This document shows, piece after piece, positions 36,674-47,660 of a stretch of DNA of 64,000 nt. Position numbers and translations under genes: made by a program. This DNA comes from Mycolicibacterium hassiacum DSM 44199 (GTDB taxonomy: Bacteria > Actinomycetota > Actinomycetes > Mycobacteriales > Mycobacteriaceae). The stretch covers positions 4,402,001 through 4,466,000 of the forward strand of contig NZ_LR026975.1 in the NCBI RefSeq assembly GCF_900603025.1, read 5' to 3'. Within the stretch, counting starts at the first letter, position 1. Every line of letters begins with the position of its first letter. The notes below the pieces were generated by a model. The model ran no database searches, had not been told where the DNA came from, and saw only the letters and a list, made by a program, of their open reading frames with translations.

Positions 36674-37966
36674 TCACCAGTCGTCTTCGTCGTCCTCGGC
36701 CAGGTCCTGCGGCAGCACCGCCGGTGCGGTCAGACCCGGCTTGCTGCCGCCGCTCTTGCCGCGCTGACCCAGCCCCATCGGCCCCGCGCCCACCGGCGCC
36801 GGACCCACCCCGGGCCCGCCGGCGGCCGCACCCACCGGCACCTTGACCTCGGTGCCGAGCAGCTTGTTCATCAGCGGTGTCGCCGGCGGGGTACCGCCTG
36901 CCCCCGGCAGCGACGCCGCCCGCACCAGGCCGGCCCCGACGGCGGGCCCGCTGCCGCCGGCCAGCGGATGGTTGGAGAACGGGCTGGTGCCGATCAGCCC
37001 GATCTGGGCCCGCTCGCCGGCGAGATTGCCCATCTGGCCGAAGATCGACCCCACCTGCTGCAGCGGTGACAACAGCTGCTGCATCGGCTGCGACACCATC
37101 TGGGTCGCCTGCTGGGGCAGCTGCGCGAGCTGCGTGCCGAGCTGGGTGCCCAGCTGCACCCCCATCTGCACGCCCTGCTGCACACTGTGCTGGCTGCCCT
37201 GCTGCAGCAACTCACCCTCGCGGACGAAGTTGTGCGAGTTGCGGGTCCGCTCCGCCTGGCCCTCGGCGTGCACGGCCATCTGATTGGCCTGCGCCACCGC
37301 GCGGCCGGTGTGCAGCGCCGCCGACTCGATGGACGCCTGCGCCCCCACCTGCTCGATGACCAGGTTGCGGGTCATCGACGCCGGCAGCTGGGCGGCCGCC
37401 TTGCCGAGCGCCGCGGCCGTCGCCGTCTCCCCGACCCCGGGGATGACGACCGGCTTGAACGGCATGATCGGCTCGAACATGATGTTCACCGCCGTCTCGG
37501 CCTGGTAGACGTCCATCGCCCCGGCGGCCTGGTTCCACATCCGCACGAAGTAGTCGAACTCGTTGAGGGCGATCGGCACCGTGTTGATGCCGAAGAAGTT
37601 GGTCGCCTCCAACACCGCGTGGGTGATGTGGTTCTGCTCGATCTCCGGCAGCGGCGGGGTGGTCGCCATCGCCTTGCTGTACGAGTTGGCCTGCGCGGTG
37701 GCCTGCGCGGCCCGCTTGTGGGCCTGCGCCGACACCGTGCGCAGCCACGCGACCAGCTGGCCGGCGGCCACCACCGCCCGCTCACTCGCCGCCCCACTCC
37801 ACAGCGACGTCAGCGAGACAATGCTGGCGGCGAGCTCGTCTGCCTGGGTCTCCAGGAAGATGGCCAGCGCCTCCCAGCCTGCTGCCGCCTGCAGCATCGG
37901 CGCCGGGCCGGGGCCGGCCATCAGCCGCCCGGTGTTGACCTCGGGCGGCATCGCGTGCCAGATCAT
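36674..37966 (-). CDS. ppe68: PPE68, ESX-1 PPE-family protein
   Basis: A 430-residue PPE protein. The ~175-residue PPE domain opens with [24 protein letters not shown] and contains [10 protein letters not shown] (WxG-like turn) and [20 protein letters not shown], nearly as in Rv3873. A Gln/Met-rich stretch near 270-310 ([18 protein letters not shown]) is followed by a Gly/Pro-rich tail. It pairs with PE35, and the tip of the PPE domain is the docking site for EspG1. It lies between PE35 and esxB as in other ESX-1 loci. Confidence 0.94.
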   Translation of the reverse strand: MIWHAMPPEVNTGRLMAGPGPAPMLQAAAGWEALAIFLETQADELAASIVSLTSLWSGAASERAVVAAGQLVAWLRTVSAQAHKRAAQATAQANSYSKAMATTPPLPEIEQNHITHAVLEATNFFGINTVPIALNEFDYFVRMWNQAAGAMDVYQAETAVNIMFEPIMPFKPVVIPGVGETATAAALGKAAAQLPASMTRNLVIEQVGAQASIESAALHTGRAVAQANQMAVHAEGQAERTRNSHNFVREGELLQQGSQHSVQQGVQMGVQLGTQLGTQLAQLPQQATQMVSQPMQQLLSPLQQVGSIFGQMGNLAGERAQIGLIGTSPFSNHPLAGGSGPAVGAGLVRAASLPGAGGTPPATPLMNKLLGTEVKVPVGAAAGGPGVGPAPVGAGPMGLGQRGKSGGSKPGLTAPAVLPQDLAEDDEDDW

Positions 37967-38026
37967 CGTCTAGGAAATCCTGTGTCGTGGCTCAACTCGC
38001 GGATTCGCGGAATCGAACTCCCGGGA

Positions 38027-38320
38027 TCAGAAGTTCGCGGCGTTGGCCGCGTCGACGGCGTTGTAGATGCCGGCGATCTCCACCAAAGACGCCCCAACCC
38101 GGGCCAGTTCCTCCTGGGCGAACGCGTTCATCCCGAGGAACTCGACACCCTCGGCAGCGAAGGCCGCGGCGGCCATCGCCGACACCTCCTCGGCACCGGC
38201 CGGCACCAGGGCGGTCACCTCGGCGCCGGCGGTGGTGCCGGCCGCCAGGCCACGGACCCCGTTGGCGATGATCTGCGACCCGACACCGACGGCGCCCGGG
38301 TTGTGCTCCAAAGGCTGCAT
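38027..38320 (-). CDS. pe35: PE35, ESX-1 PE-family protein
   Basis: A 97-residue protein with two helices and the secretion motif YNAVD (Tyr86, Asp90) at the C-terminus. MQPLEHNPGAVGVGSQI and VTALVPAGAEEVSA parallel PE35 (Rv3872). The classic Pro-Glu residues near the N-terminus are absent, as in PE35 generally. It forms a pair with PPE68 for export. It follows eccCb1 after a 194-base gap that probably contains a promoter for the PE35-PPE68-esxB-esxA substrate genes. Confidence 0.9.
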   Translation of the reverse strand: MQPLEHNPGAVGVGSQIIANGVRGLAAGTTAGAEVTALVPAGAEEVSAMAAAAFAAEGVEFLGMNAFAQEELARVGASLVEIAGIYNAVDAANAANF

Positions 38321-38514
38321 GAGAACGGCTCCTAACTTGCCGAGTAGCTGGGATTTGCTGACTTATGGATTTGTCGCGCGGATATTCACGTCCCAGCAAA
38401 AACGTTCCTCGACGTTGCCGACCACTCAGGCGTATTTGCCAGCGCCCCGTGGCTCTATTTGCTGGGCTGGTTTGTACTCAAATCTTAACCGCGGTCTTGG
38501 GGTGCTGCTGACAC

Positions 38515-40266
38515 TTATTCTTCGGGGGGATCCACGTAGGCGGCCTGGATGACCTCCTTACCCTCCGGCGAGACGAGAAACGCCTGGCCAGGCGGCCGAC
38601 GCTTGAGCTTGATCTCGCTGGACGGGAACTCCTGCTTCTCCCCGGACAGGAACAGGGTGGGCGACCCGGCGCCGTAGGCGGCACCCACGAACTTGTCCAT
38701 CGTGGCGCGGTGCGCATGGCTCATCTGGCAGGTCACGATGATGTGCAGGCCGATGTCGGCGGCCGCCGGCAGCAGCGGGAACAACGGCGCCATCGGCGGC
38801 ACCACCCCCGCGGCCGCGACGATCATGTGCCAGTCGTCGACCAGCAGCACCACGTCCGGCCCCGACCACCACGACCGCGACCGCAGCTGCGAGGCGGTCA
38901 GGTCCGGCGGCGGCAACCGCTTCTTGAGGTTGATCGCCAACGCCTTGATCGACTCCTCCAGCGTGGCGTTGTTGCGGTTCACCGCGCCGGCGTCGAGCAG
39001 GTGGCTGTCGGGCACCGCGCCCAGCAGACCCGACCGGAAGTCGGCCAGCATGAACCGCACCTGCTGCGGGCTGTTGCGGGCACAGATCGCCTGCGCCACC
39101 GCGTGCGCGATGCGGGTCTTGCCCGACTTGGGCGCACCGAAGATCAGCACGTGCGGGGTCAGGTACATGTGCGCGTAGGCCACCGACAGGTCGGTCTCGC
39201 GCACCCCCAGCGGGATCGTCCAACGGGTGCGGTAATCGGCGTCCGGCCCGGGCGGGTTCGGATCGAGCTCGTGCAGGTAGATCCGCTCCGGCAGCACCCG
39301 CACCTTCGGCGCCTGCTCGGTGTGCTGCGAGCGGACGAACTGCACCGCCTCGGTGATCGCGGCGACCAGGTTGTCCGCGCTGTGCACCCCGTCGAGGCGC
39401 GGCACGCCGATCATCAGGTGGTGCTTCTCCAGCGACACCGCCCGGCCCGGCCGGTTGGCCGGGATCTCACGCGTGATGCGGTCGATCTGGGTCTCGTTGA
39501 CGTCACCGAGCCGAAACTCGACCTTGGTGCCCAGATAGTCACGCACCCGGGACTTCAGCTCGGTCCACCGCGGGGTGGAGATCACCGTGTGCACCCCGAA
39601 CTGCAGGCCCTGCCCGGCGATGTCCTGCACCACCGGCTCGAGGTCGGGGAACTCCGCGACGAACGCCGGCCAGCCGTCGATCACCAGGAACACGTCGCCG
39701 AACGGGTCGGCCGACGCCGGATGATTCGGGTCCTCGCGCATCTCGCGGTACTGCGCCATCGACCCGACGCGGAACTGTTTGAACGTCGCCTCACGTTGGC
39801 GCAGAACGGATTTCATCTCGGCGACGACGCGGTTGACCCGGTCCGGTTCGGACCGGGTGGCCACCCCGCCGACGTGCGGCAGATCCTCGAGGTACATCAG
39901 ACCGCCACCGCCGAGATCCACGCAGTAGAACTGCACCTGCCGCGGCGTGTGGGTGACCGACGCCGACAGGATCAGCGTCTGCAGAAACGTCGACTTGCCG
40001 GTCTGCGGGGCGCCGCCGATCGCGATGTTGCCGCCACCGGCCGACACGTCGATGCCCCACACGTCCTGGCGGTGCCGCCGCGGCTCGTCCATGATGCCCA
40101 GCGGAAACCGCAGGAAATGCCGCTGCGCGTCCTTCTCGACCAGCTCGTTGACCGGCATCGGATCCTTCAACGGCGGCAACCACATCCGGTACGCCCGGCA
40201 CTCCCCGGCCAGCTGGTCGAGCACCACCTCGCGCAGCACGCGCTGTTCGGACTCGATAGTCATCAC
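38515..40266 (-). CDS. eccCb1: EccCb1, ESX-1 FtsK/SpoIIIE-type ATPase (C-terminal ATPase domains)
   Basis: A 583-residue cytosolic half of the ESX-1 motor. It has two FtsK/SpoIIIE-like domains, with Walker A in [16 protein letters not shown] (near residue 80) and [16 protein letters not shown] (near residue 370), and Walker B-like [12 protein letters not shown] in the second. It binds the C-terminal tail of EsxB and is recruited to EccCa1. The ATG at 40266 overlaps the eccCa1 stop. A split EccC is characteristic of ESX-1, as opposed to the single EccC of ESX-3 and ESX-5. Confidence 0.95.
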   Translation of the reverse strand: MMTIESEQRVLREVVLDQLAGECRAYRMWLPPLKDPMPVNELVEKDAQRHFLRFPLGIMDEPRRHRQDVWGIDVSAGGGNIAIGGAPQTGKSTFLQTLILSASVTHTPRQVQFYCVDLGGGGLMYLEDLPHVGGVATRSEPDRVNRVVAEMKSVLRQREATFKQFRVGSMAQYREMREDPNHPASADPFGDVFLVIDGWPAFVAEFPDLEPVVQDIAGQGLQFGVHTVISTPRWTELKSRVRDYLGTKVEFRLGDVNETQIDRITREIPANRPGRAVSLEKHHLMIGVPRLDGVHSADNLVAAITEAVQFVRSQHTEQAPKVRVLPERIYLHELDPNPPGPDADYRTRWTIPLGVRETDLSVAYAHMYLTPHVLIFGAPKSGKTRIAHAVAQAICARNSPQQVRFMLADFRSGLLGAVPDSHLLDAGAVNRNNATLEESIKALAINLKKRLPPPDLTASQLRSRSWWSGPDVVLLVDDWHMIVAAAGVVPPMAPLFPLLPAAADIGLHIIVTCQMSHAHRATMDKFVGAAYGAGSPTLFLSGEKQEFPSSEIKLKRRPPGQAFLVSPEGKEVIQAAYVDPPEE

Positions 40267-42488
40267 ACCCCCGCTGTGTCCGGAATCGGGGCCGCGGTGA
40301 ATTTGTGGATCCGCAGCCGCCGTTCGGTCTGAGCACGCGGCCGGACCTCGCCGTTCTGCTCCTCCTGTTTCTTCGGCACGTAGGGGATACCGGTGTAGCA
40401 GGCCTGGAACTTCACCGGGTCCTCCATGCCGACGCGCAGGAAGCCCACGCCGCTTTCTTTGTTCGAGATGTACTGCGCCTCAGGCGTTCCGATCACCGCC
40501 TTGGACTCGGCCGAGCTCGTGGTGCGCAGCGCGATGCGGTAGGTGAGGTTCGGTTCCAGCTTGTCGATGCGCACCCCGCCGGTGTTGAGCGACTGGGTGG
40601 CCAGCAGCAGGTGCACCCGCAGCGACCGACCCACGCGGCAGATCCGGTCGAACAGGTTGATGAAGTCCGGATGGTTCTGCAGCAGCTCGGCGAACTCGTC
40701 GACCACCACGAAAAGCGTTGGCAGCGGCGGCAGATCCGCGCCCCGCTCGCGGTACTTCTCGTACTCGGCCACACCGGACAGCGCACCGGCGGCGCCGACC
40801 TTCATACCGGCCTGGCGCAGGATCGACTGGCGCCGGTCGAGCTCGCCGGACAGCACCTCGCCCATCCGGCTGACCAGCTCGGCCTCCTCCTCCATGTTGG
40901 TGACCACCGCCGCGGTGTGCGGCAGCTTCTCCATGCCGAGGAACGTCGAACCGCCCTTGAAGTCGGTGAGCAGCAGGTTGACCTGGTCGGGGTGGTGGGT
41001 GGCCGCCAGCGACAGAATCAGCGTGCGCAGGAACTCCGATTTGCCCGAACCGGTGGTGCCGATGAGCATCCCGTGCGGGCCGGCGCCGAACTCCGCACCC
41101 TCCTTGATGTCGAGGTACATGATCTCGCCGGTCTTGAGCTCATGACCGAACGGGATCCGCAGCCGGTCCCGGTCGGCGTCGGCGAACATCCGCCACCGGG
41201 CCGGGGTGACCTCCTCCACCGACTGCGCACCGACCAGCTGGTGCCACTCGGTGGCCACCTTCTTCTGCACCCGCACGCTCTTGTCGATGATGGTGCCGGT
41301 GATCGACCAGCCCGCCAGCCGGCGCGCCACCCGGGCGGCCTGCGGGGGCGTCAGCGAGTCGACCTTGGACACCAGCAGCCGCCACGGCGAGTTGCCGGTC
41401 TTGTCGTCGGCGGTGCCGTCGGCGTTCACCCGGATCCGGTACGCCGAGCGCGCCTTACCGAGCGTGATCACGGTGACCCCGGCGCGCCCGTCGACCGGGA
41501 AGTTGGCGCGCCCGCCGGTCAGGTCGACCACGACCACGTACGGCCCGTTCGGCATCGCGTCGGGGCTGTGCGGGCCGCGCGCGGTCAGATCGCTCAACCC
41601 GTCGGGGCGGGTGAAGATCATCCGGGTCGGACCGGCCGCGTCGGTGTCGGTCGGGTGCTGCACATGCGGCAGCCACTTCAGCCAGGACCACTCCGGGTCC
41701 TCCGGATCGTCGGTGAGCACCCGCAGTTGCATCAGGTCCGGCGGATGGAACACCGCCAGATGACAGATCAGCGCGCGCAGCAGCCCGGCCGCCCCGGCCT
41801 CGTCGCCGGCAATCGCCACCGTCGGAAACGTCCGCAGCTGAACCAGTTTCGGGCAGTCGTGCACCAGACCGTGGGTGCGCAGAAACTTCATCACCCACAA
41901 GTGGCTGACCGGCTCCAGGTGCGGCTGCGGGGCGGCCTGCGGGCCGACCAGATCGGTGCCCACCGACGGTTTGAGCAGCCGGTCCACCGCCGGCTCGCTG
42001 CCCAGGCCGATGCGCACCGCGCCGTAGAAGTCGGCGTTGACCGGGCGCGACCACTGCCGGTGGGTGCCCACCAGCGACACCAGATCCTCCGGATGCGGAG
42101 CGTGGTAGTTGAAGAACGTCACCTGCGCGGCCGCCGACGACGTCACCCGGGTGCGCAGCCCGGACAGATACCGCAGGTACTCCTTGCGGTCGGCGTTGAT
42201 CTCGGGCACCCGCTTGCCGCCGGGGCCGCCGCCGGCCATGAACCCGACGGTGGCCATGATCATCATCAGCGGCATCATCAGCATGTACGGCGACAGCTGC
42301 CGGATGCCGGTGAAGATCATGATCGCGATCATCCCGAGCATGCCGCCGCCCATCACCCACGGCAGCGCCTTCTGGATGCCCGACGGCGGGATCTCGACCC
42401 CGAGGTCCTCGGGCGGGGCGACGTTGATCTCGCCCGGAGTCAGCCGCGGTCCACGTTTGACGATCGGGGTGAACTTCCTGGTGGTCAT
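40263..42488 (-). CDS. eccCa1: EccCa1, ESX-1 membrane-bound FtsK/SpoIIIE-type ATPase
   Basis: A 741-residue protein. Two N-terminal membrane helices (about 42-62 and 66-86) are followed by a DUF/stalk ATPase-like region and an FtsK/SpoIIIE domain. Walker A is [14 protein letters not shown] near residue 475 and Walker B is [12 protein letters not shown]. It forms the hexameric motor of the translocon with EccCb1. The ATG at 42488 starts [15 protein letters not shown], the usual EccC beginning, and overlaps the eccB1 stop (ATGA). Longer in-frame extension upstream would run through eccB1 and is not used. Confidence 0.95.
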   Translation of the reverse strand: MTTRKFTPIVKRGPRLTPGEINVAPPEDLGVEIPPSGIQKALPWVMGGGMLGMIAIMIFTGIRQLSPYMLMMPLMMIMATVGFMAGGGPGGKRVPEINADRKEYLRYLSGLRTRVTSSAAAQVTFFNYHAPHPEDLVSLVGTHRQWSRPVNADFYGAVRIGLGSEPAVDRLLKPSVGTDLVGPQAAPQPHLEPVSHLWVMKFLRTHGLVHDCPKLVQLRTFPTVAIAGDEAGAAGLLRALICHLAVFHPPDLMQLRVLTDDPEDPEWSWLKWLPHVQHPTDTDAAGPTRMIFTRPDGLSDLTARGPHSPDAMPNGPYVVVVDLTGGRANFPVDGRAGVTVITLGKARSAYRIRVNADGTADDKTGNSPWRLLVSKVDSLTPPQAARVARRLAGWSITGTIIDKSVRVQKKVATEWHQLVGAQSVEEVTPARWRMFADADRDRLRIPFGHELKTGEIMYLDIKEGAEFGAGPHGMLIGTTGSGKSEFLRTLILSLAATHHPDQVNLLLTDFKGGSTFLGMEKLPHTAAVVTNMEEEAELVSRMGEVLSGELDRRQSILRQAGMKVGAAGALSGVAEYEKYRERGADLPPLPTLFVVVDEFAELLQNHPDFINLFDRICRVGRSLRVHLLLATQSLNTGGVRIDKLEPNLTYRIALRTTSSAESKAVIGTPEAQYISNKESGVGFLRVGMEDPVKFQACYTGIPYVPKKQEEQNGEVRPRAQTERRLRIHKFTAAPIPDTAGV

Positions 42489-43951
42489 CCGCCGCCTCCC
42501 GCGGGTGAGTTCAGGTTCTCGGCGCCCGGGGCCTTGCGCGGGCTGGGATCGGCCGGCAGCGTGTCGTGCTCGATCAGCGCCGCACCCCGCGACAACACCG
42601 GTCCGTCGACCAGCAGCTTGACCACCGGCCACGGCGCGGTCTGCGGGCCGTGCAGGCCGAGCATGCCGCCGGTGTCCTCGTCGGGCAACCCGTACCGCAC
42701 CCCCTGCGGGTCGATGTAGTACAGGCTCTCGCCGTAGCGCGGATCCGGCGACTGCAACCGGATGTACTTGCCGCCGTCGATGTAGACGATGGCGTCGCCG
42801 CCGATCTGGCGGATCCCGGTGTTCATCACCGACGCCGGGATCGGCAGGTGCCGCCCGACGATCACCGTGGTCTTCGGCGACTGGTCGCCGGGCTCACGTT
42901 GCCACGACCAGCACAGCGCCGGGTCGTCGGCCCGGCTGACCATGGTCAGCGGCTTGTCCGGCAGCGGCGAGACGAACACGTGCTCGGGGATGCGCGCCAC
43001 CGTGCTGGCCTCCACCGTGGGCGGGCTGATCAACCCGAACGAGTTGGTCGCCCGCAGCGCCGCCGCGGTGGTGTCGTTGATCCGCGCCACCCCGTCGGGC
43101 AGCACCACGAAATGCTGCTCGCCGTGCTCGGTGGCCGTCTTGAACACCGACCCGATCACCAGGTTCGCCGGCAGCCCGACGGTGTTGGGCTCACCGAAGC
43201 GCGGAATGTCGGGCAGCCGCCACGGCCCCGCGTTGGGCAGCGCGTTGAACAGGCCCTCCGAGATCGGGGTGGCCTTCGCGGTGACCGGGATGCCCACCGC
43301 CGACGTCAGCGCCCGGTTCGACAGGTCGATGGCGTGGCGGCCCTTGTCGGTGATCAGCCAGTTGTCGCCCCGATAGGCCACCAGCGCGGCCTGGTCCGGG
43401 CGCATCGGCCCGACCGAGGCGTCGAGCTGCAGCGGCCGGATGATCACCGACGTCTCCACCTCGGGAGCCACGCTGTCGGGCTTGGTGACGGTGTCGCACA
43501 GCGTCCAGGTCGTCGACACCCCGCCGACCGGCGTGGCGTACGGCGCGCCCGGGATGCCGATCGGCTGGCCCTTCGACAACCAGCTCAGCTCTTCGGATTT
43601 CACCGCCACCGGATTGTTGGGGTTGCCCAGCACCAGCCGCGCCGAGGTCAGGTTGTACACCGGGCGCAGCTCCCCGTTGGTGGGCAGCACCACGTAGAGC
43701 TGGTTGGTGCTGCGGTCCACCAGCAGGGTGTCGCTGCCCCGCTTGCCCAGCGGTTTGAAGTACGCCAGCAGCGCCGCACCCAGGCAGATCAGCACCGAGA
43801 TGATGATTCCGGCGAAGACGGCCCGGCTGTAGAACTGCAGCGGGTCGTCGAACATGCGGGTGTCCCGGCGGACGATCGCATGCTCCACCCGGCGGAGCAG
43901 GAAGCGCCAACCGCTGACCTGCACCTTGGTGGTGAGCCGGAAACTGGCCAT
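42485..43951 (-). CDS. eccB1: EccB1, ESX-1 single-pass membrane component
   Basis: A 488-residue EccB. A short cytosolic N-terminus ([27 protein letters not shown]) is highly conserved in the family. One membrane helix follows near 48-70 ([22 protein letters not shown]). The large periplasmic domain contains the repeated fold that caps the complex, including [15 protein letters not shown]. The eccA1 stop lies only 2 bases upstream of its start, and its own stop overlaps eccCa1. Confidence 0.94.
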   Translation of the reverse strand: MASFRLTTKVQVSGWRFLLRRVEHAIVRRDTRMFDDPLQFYSRAVFAGIIISVLICLGAALLAYFKPLGKRGSDTLLVDRSTNQLYVVLPTNGELRPVYNLTSARLVLGNPNNPVAVKSEELSWLSKGQPIGIPGAPYATPVGGVSTTWTLCDTVTKPDSVAPEVETSVIIRPLQLDASVGPMRPDQAALVAYRGDNWLITDKGRHAIDLSNRALTSAVGIPVTAKATPISEGLFNALPNAGPWRLPDIPRFGEPNTVGLPANLVIGSVFKTATEHGEQHFVVLPDGVARINDTTAAALRATNSFGLISPPTVEASTVARIPEHVFVSPLPDKPLTMVSRADDPALCWSWQREPGDQSPKTTVIVGRHLPIPASVMNTGIRQIGGDAIVYIDGGKYIRLQSPDPRYGESLYYIDPQGVRYGLPDEDTGGMLGLHGPQTAPWPVVKLLVDGPVLSRGAALIEHDTLPADPSPRKAPGAENLNSPAGGGG

Positions 43952-43953
43952 GC

Positions 43954-45675
43954 CTACTCGCCGATGTTCAGTCGCGCGTGGACCGAGGCGATCGCCGCGG
44001 CCATGTCGTCACCGTTGATCTCGCTGAGCTCCTCGACGCTCAGGCTGTCGAAGTTCGCCGACTGGGCCAGCCGCATGTCGCGGTTCTGCTCACCGGCCTC
44101 GACCAGCTGGCGCGCGTAGCGGCCGTTGCCCGCGATGTCGAGCGCGGGTTTGCCGTTGAGGGTGCGCTGACTTAGCAGGGTGGCCGCCTCCAGCACCCGC
44201 TTGGCGGCGTCGTCAGCAAGCCGCGAATCGTTCCCTTCGGCAAGAACTTTCGCGATCTCGACGATCTCGTCGGGAGTGTAGGAGGTGAACTCGATGCGGG
44301 TGGCGAACCGCGACCGCAGACCGTCGTTGGTCTCCAGCAGCCGGTCGATGTCGGCGCTGTAGCCGGCGATGATCACCACCAACCGGTCGCGGTCGTTCTC
44401 CATCCGCGCCAGCAGCGTGTCCAGCGCCTCGGTGCCGAACGGGTCGGCCCGGCCGTCGCGTTCCTGCACCAGGGTGTAGGCCTCGTCGATGAACAGCACC
44501 CCGCCCAGCGCCCGGTCGATGGTGCGGGCGGTCTTGATTGCCGACTGGCCCTCGTACTCGGCGACGAAGTCCTTGCGGGAGGTCTCGACCAGCTTCGGCT
44601 CGGCGATCACGCCGAGCCCGGCCAGGATATTGGCCACCACCCGGGCGATCGTGGTCTTCCCGGTGCCCGGCGGGCCGGCGAAGATCATGTGCTTGGAGGT
44701 CTGGGCCACCTTCATGCCGCGCGCCGCGCGGATCTTGGCCATCTGGGTGGCCGCCCGGTACGCCTCGATCTGCTCCTTGACCCGGGTCAGCCCGATCTGG
44801 CGGTCGAGCTCGGCCTGCGCCTCGGCCAGCAGCTTCTCCCGCCCGGACGTGTCGGCAACGACGCTCTTCGGATCCCACGGATCGGTGCGCGAGGCGATCT
44901 TCTCCGCCGTCGTCGTCTCCAGCCGGTAACTCGGATCCGCGAGCGCCGCACTGACTTTCGGCTCCGGGAAGTTGGCCTGCAACCACTCCAGCAGGGCGGT
45001 GGCACCCTCCTGGTTGCCCAGCGCGCGGTAGGCCATGGCCAGATACCAGGCGATCACCCGCGAGGACCCCTGCCCCGCCGGCGACGAGTTCGCCTCGGTC
45101 AGAAGCCGCTCCGCCTCGGTGAACAACCCGAGGTTCGCCGCCGCCACCCCGTGCGCGATGTTGCCCGCGCCGGCCAAGAACTTGTCCGGCCAGGCGCCCG
45201 CGCCACGCACCGAGTCGATCACGTCGGTCCAGCGCTCGGCGGTGCTGTAGATCACCGCCTTGGCCCACGACACCAGGTACTCCGCGCCGGCGGCCGGCGC
45301 CTCCTCCAGCGCCTCCATCGCGTCGGTGTAGTTGCCCTCGGCGGCCTCGCTGATGGCGAAGGCCAGCGTCAGCGCCAGCGGCGAGTGCACCGGGTAGGTG
45401 ATGTCGCCGTACATCCCGCCGATCGGCACCCGCGCCTCGAGCCGCATCATCGGCATCTCGGCCAGCCCGGCCAGCCGACCGAAGTTCTGCCGCGAGAACC
45501 AGGCCCGGAACAGGGTGACCCGGTCGGTGTCCCCACAACGAATCCGCCCGACCCACGCGTCGCAGGCCGTCTCGTCCATCGTGGTGATGTCGGTGAAGAT
45601 CTCGTAGGCCCGCGCCGGGGCGGTGGGCAGCATGTCGACGGCGGTCGCGAACAGGCTGGCGAGGTGATCAGACAT
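43954..45675 (-). CDS. eccA1: EccA1, ESX-1 cytosolic AAA+ ATPase
   Basis: A 573-residue protein, the same length as M. tuberculosis EccA1. The N-terminal TPR-like helical domain covers about 1-280 ([20 protein letters not shown] onward). The CbxX/CfqX-type AAA+ domain has Walker [16 protein letters not shown], Walker [12 protein letters not shown], and Arg-finger region [13 protein letters not shown]. It is thought to remodel substrates and chaperone complexes such as EspG-bound PPE proteins. The ATG at 45675 is preferred; a GTG two codons upstream (45681) is possible. Either overlaps the espH end. Confidence 0.94.
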   Translation of the reverse strand: MSDHLASLFATAVDMLPTAPARAYEIFTDITTMDETACDAWVGRIRCGDTDRVTLFRAWFSRQNFGRLAGLAEMPMMRLEARVPIGGMYGDITYPVHSPLALTLAFAISEAAEGNYTDAMEALEEAPAAGAEYLVSWAKAVIYSTAERWTDVIDSVRGAGAWPDKFLAGAGNIAHGVAAANLGLFTEAERLLTEANSSPAGQGSSRVIAWYLAMAYRALGNQEGATALLEWLQANFPEPKVSAALADPSYRLETTTAEKIASRTDPWDPKSVVADTSGREKLLAEAQAELDRQIGLTRVKEQIEAYRAATQMAKIRAARGMKVAQTSKHMIFAGPPGTGKTTIARVVANILAGLGVIAEPKLVETSRKDFVAEYEGQSAIKTARTIDRALGGVLFIDEAYTLVQERDGRADPFGTEALDTLLARMENDRDRLVVIIAGYSADIDRLLETNDGLRSRFATRIEFTSYTPDEIVEIAKVLAEGNDSRLADDAAKRVLEAATLLSQRTLNGKPALDIAGNGRYARQLVEAGEQNRDMRLAQSANFDSLSVEELSEINGDDMAAAIASVHARLNIGE

Positions 45676-46168
45676 GGTCACTGGAATATCTTGTCGCGAA
45701 GATCTGCGCCTGCGCCGAACGGGCCTGTTCCGGGCTGGGCAGATCGAGGTCTCGGGTCAGGAAGTCGCGGGTGGCGGCGTCGTCGTGGCCCTGCTGCCGC
45801 AACCCCTCGAGCATGTAGGTGTACTGCGCCGACTTGGCGTCCTGGGTGGCCAGACTCGCGACGACGACGATCTCGTCGGCGAGTTCGCGTTCGGTCATCC
45901 GGGCCGCCTCCGGTGACAGCCGGATCCGCTGCACCGCGCCGTCCAGCGAGGTCACCACCGTGACGGTGCCCGGCGGGTTGGTGACGCTGAAGACCGGCTC
46001 CCGGGGCCCGTCGTCGGGTTCCTCGGCGGGGGCGAACCCCGCAAGGACCTCGCTGATGTCCGGGTCGGTGTCCTCGGCCTGGTCGGACGCGTAGAAATCG
46101 AGTGCGGCGAGGCCCTCGTCGTCCTCGCCGTACCCGTCCCATCCGTCGGTGGGGCGTTCACCCACCAT
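45668..46168 (-). CDS. espH: EspH, ESX-1 associated cytosolic protein
   Basis: A 166-residue acidic protein with an Asp/Glu-rich N-terminus. The conserved region (VFSVTNPPGTVTVVTSLDG, MTERELADEIVVVASLA) and the end (LPSPEQARSAQAQIFATRYSSD) parallel EspH (Rv3867). The fold resembles YbaB/EbfC-like proteins such as EspL, with a beta hairpin and a long helix. It probably acts as a substrate chaperone. It overlaps eccA1 and follows espG1 by 26 bases. Confidence 0.88.
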   Translation of the reverse strand: MVGERPTDGWDGYGEDDEGLAALDFYASDQAEDTDPDISEVLAGFAPAEEPDDGPREPVFSVTNPPGTVTVVTSLDGAVQRIRLSPEAARMTERELADEIVVVASLATQDAKSAQYTYMLEGLRQQGHDDAATRDFLTRDLDLPSPEQARSAQAQIFATRYSSDHV

Positions 46169-46194
46169 GACGCGCCGTCCTCACCATCGTGGGA

Positions 46195-47049
46195 TCACCC
46201 GTGCCCGTTCACCGCCGCCTCGCCGTGGTCGAACCACGAGCGCGACGGCAGGAACTCGATCAGCCCGTCGAGCGCCCGCTGCAGATTGGCCTGCGAACCG
46301 GGCAGGAAGCTGCCGTACAGTTCGCCGTTGACCCGCCGCGGGATCGACACGATGCGGCCGAACTGCGAGTCCAGCACCCCGGCGGCGACATCGGTCTGGG
46401 TGAACGTGCCACCCGGGTGCCGTTCGATCGCGGTGATCTCCACCCAGCCGGCCGGGTCGGCGATGATCTTGGCGTAGGCCCGCGCCGACGCCGGGGCCAC
46501 CCCGTAGCGGGCCAGCTCGTCGGCGTCGCGGCACTGGGCCAGCTGGCTGGCCACCCCGGTCAGCGGCTCCACATCGGCCTCGGGCGCGGCGCCGAGCACG
46601 GTGGTCACCATGCCGGCCAACCCGACCTGCGAGGCCACCCGCTGCACCACCAGCAGGTCGCCGTCGCGCGCGCACACCACGTGCCGATCGCCCTTGCGGC
46701 AGACCACGAAGCGGATCATCTTGCCGCCGACGTCGCGGCGCCACCAGCGGGCCTCCAGGGTCCGATCGGCGCGGCTGAGGGTGTCGACCATGGCCGCGAC
46801 CTCCGGATGCGGGTTGCCGAAGTGGTCCAGCACCCCCTGGGCGGTCAGATCGCGCGCCACCTGCTCCCAGACCCGGTCACGCAGTTCCGGCTGCGGGATG
46901 TTGAGCCGGATGCCCAGCGTGGTCGGGAAGTCGACCAGCCCCAGCCGGTCGGCGATGACGAGCATCCCGTCGATGGTGACCTCGACGCCAACCACATCGT
47001 CGATCGGTGCGGCGTCCTGCGGGGTGGCCGAGAATCCGCCGATGGTCAT
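46195..47049 (-). CDS. espG1: EspG1, ESX-1 specific PE/PPE chaperone
   Basis: A 284-residue EspG, the length of Rv3866. VVGVEVTIDGMLVIADRLGL, the RWWRRDVGGKMIRFVVCRKGDRHVV strand pair, and GVLDSQFGRIVSIPRRVNGELYGSFLPGSQ are family signatures. EspG1 binds the PPE68 tip and keeps PE35-PPE68 soluble and directed to ESX-1. It is the first gene of the leftward core operon; the region upstream is a long divergent gap, not espE-espF. Confidence 0.94.
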   Translation of the reverse strand: MTIGGFSATPQDAAPIDDVVGVEVTIDGMLVIADRLGLVDFPTTLGIRLNIPQPELRDRVWEQVARDLTAQGVLDHFGNPHPEVAAMVDTLSRADRTLEARWWRRDVGGKMIRFVVCRKGDRHVVCARDGDLLVVQRVASQVGLAGMVTTVLGAAPEADVEPLTGVASQLAQCRDADELARYGVAPASARAYAKIIADPAGWVEITAIERHPGGTFTQTDVAAGVLDSQFGRIVSIPRRVNGELYGSFLPGSQANLQRALDGLIEFLPSRSWFDHGEAAVNGHG

Positions 47050-47660
47050 GGCTCGCCCCCCGCGGTCCGTGCGACGGCACCGACTGTCGCGGTGACGACG
47101 CCCTCATCACCGGCCATGGCTTCCGTCTCCCCACTGTCGTGCCGGTCGGTGACGACGGCACCGCCGCGTCTCCGCCGGAAACGAATCCGGTTGTGCGGCG
47201 GGGTTGTCGGGATCCGGCGGGATCGCGCCGTGGTAGCGCCCGCTACGTGTTTGCCGACGCTGGTGTGCACGGCGGTCGGACCCCTTCCCGCAAGCCCCCG
47301 CTGACGGATCAAAGGGTACCAGCGGGACAGGGTCCGTACGGTCGCGAATTCTGCCGCCGCAGGGGCGCCGCCGGGGCCGTCCACCAGGGCCGATCTCCAG
47401 GGATTTACCCATTTCAAGGCCCGTTGCGCGGTTGCCGGCGGGATGGTCGCCGGACGTCGCGCCGGACCGGGTGGGCGCCGCGGTTTTGTTCCGGTTGCAG
47501 CCACATCCGGGTACCGCCAATGTGGGTGCGGTAGCCGCTGCGGTGTGCGGTCGAGGCCGTCGATCGTTTGCTCCGCCGGCCGTGGTGGTCCCGCCCGCCG
47601 GTTGACCTCGGTGGTTGATACTGGAGAGGGGCCGATGCGTCACGTCGAAGGAGATGCTTT
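47050..47660. promoter_or_regulatory. 611-base divergent region between espG1 and a MinD-like gene
   Basis: This region must carry the promoter of the leftward espG1-eccD1 operon and the rightward MinD-like gene. A weak leftward frame at 47046-47504 would overlap the espG1 start, but its Arg/Pro-rich product has no resemblance to EspE or EspF. GAAGGAG sits about 10 bases before the rightward GTG at 47661. No operator could be defined by eye. Confidence 0.5.

Noticed and set aside
47046..47504. Leftward open frame overlapping the espG1 start, considered as a possible EspF-like gene.
   Set aside because: The product is Arg/Pro/Ala-rich without helices or a YxxxD motif, shows no EspF resemblance, and has no clear ribosome site.
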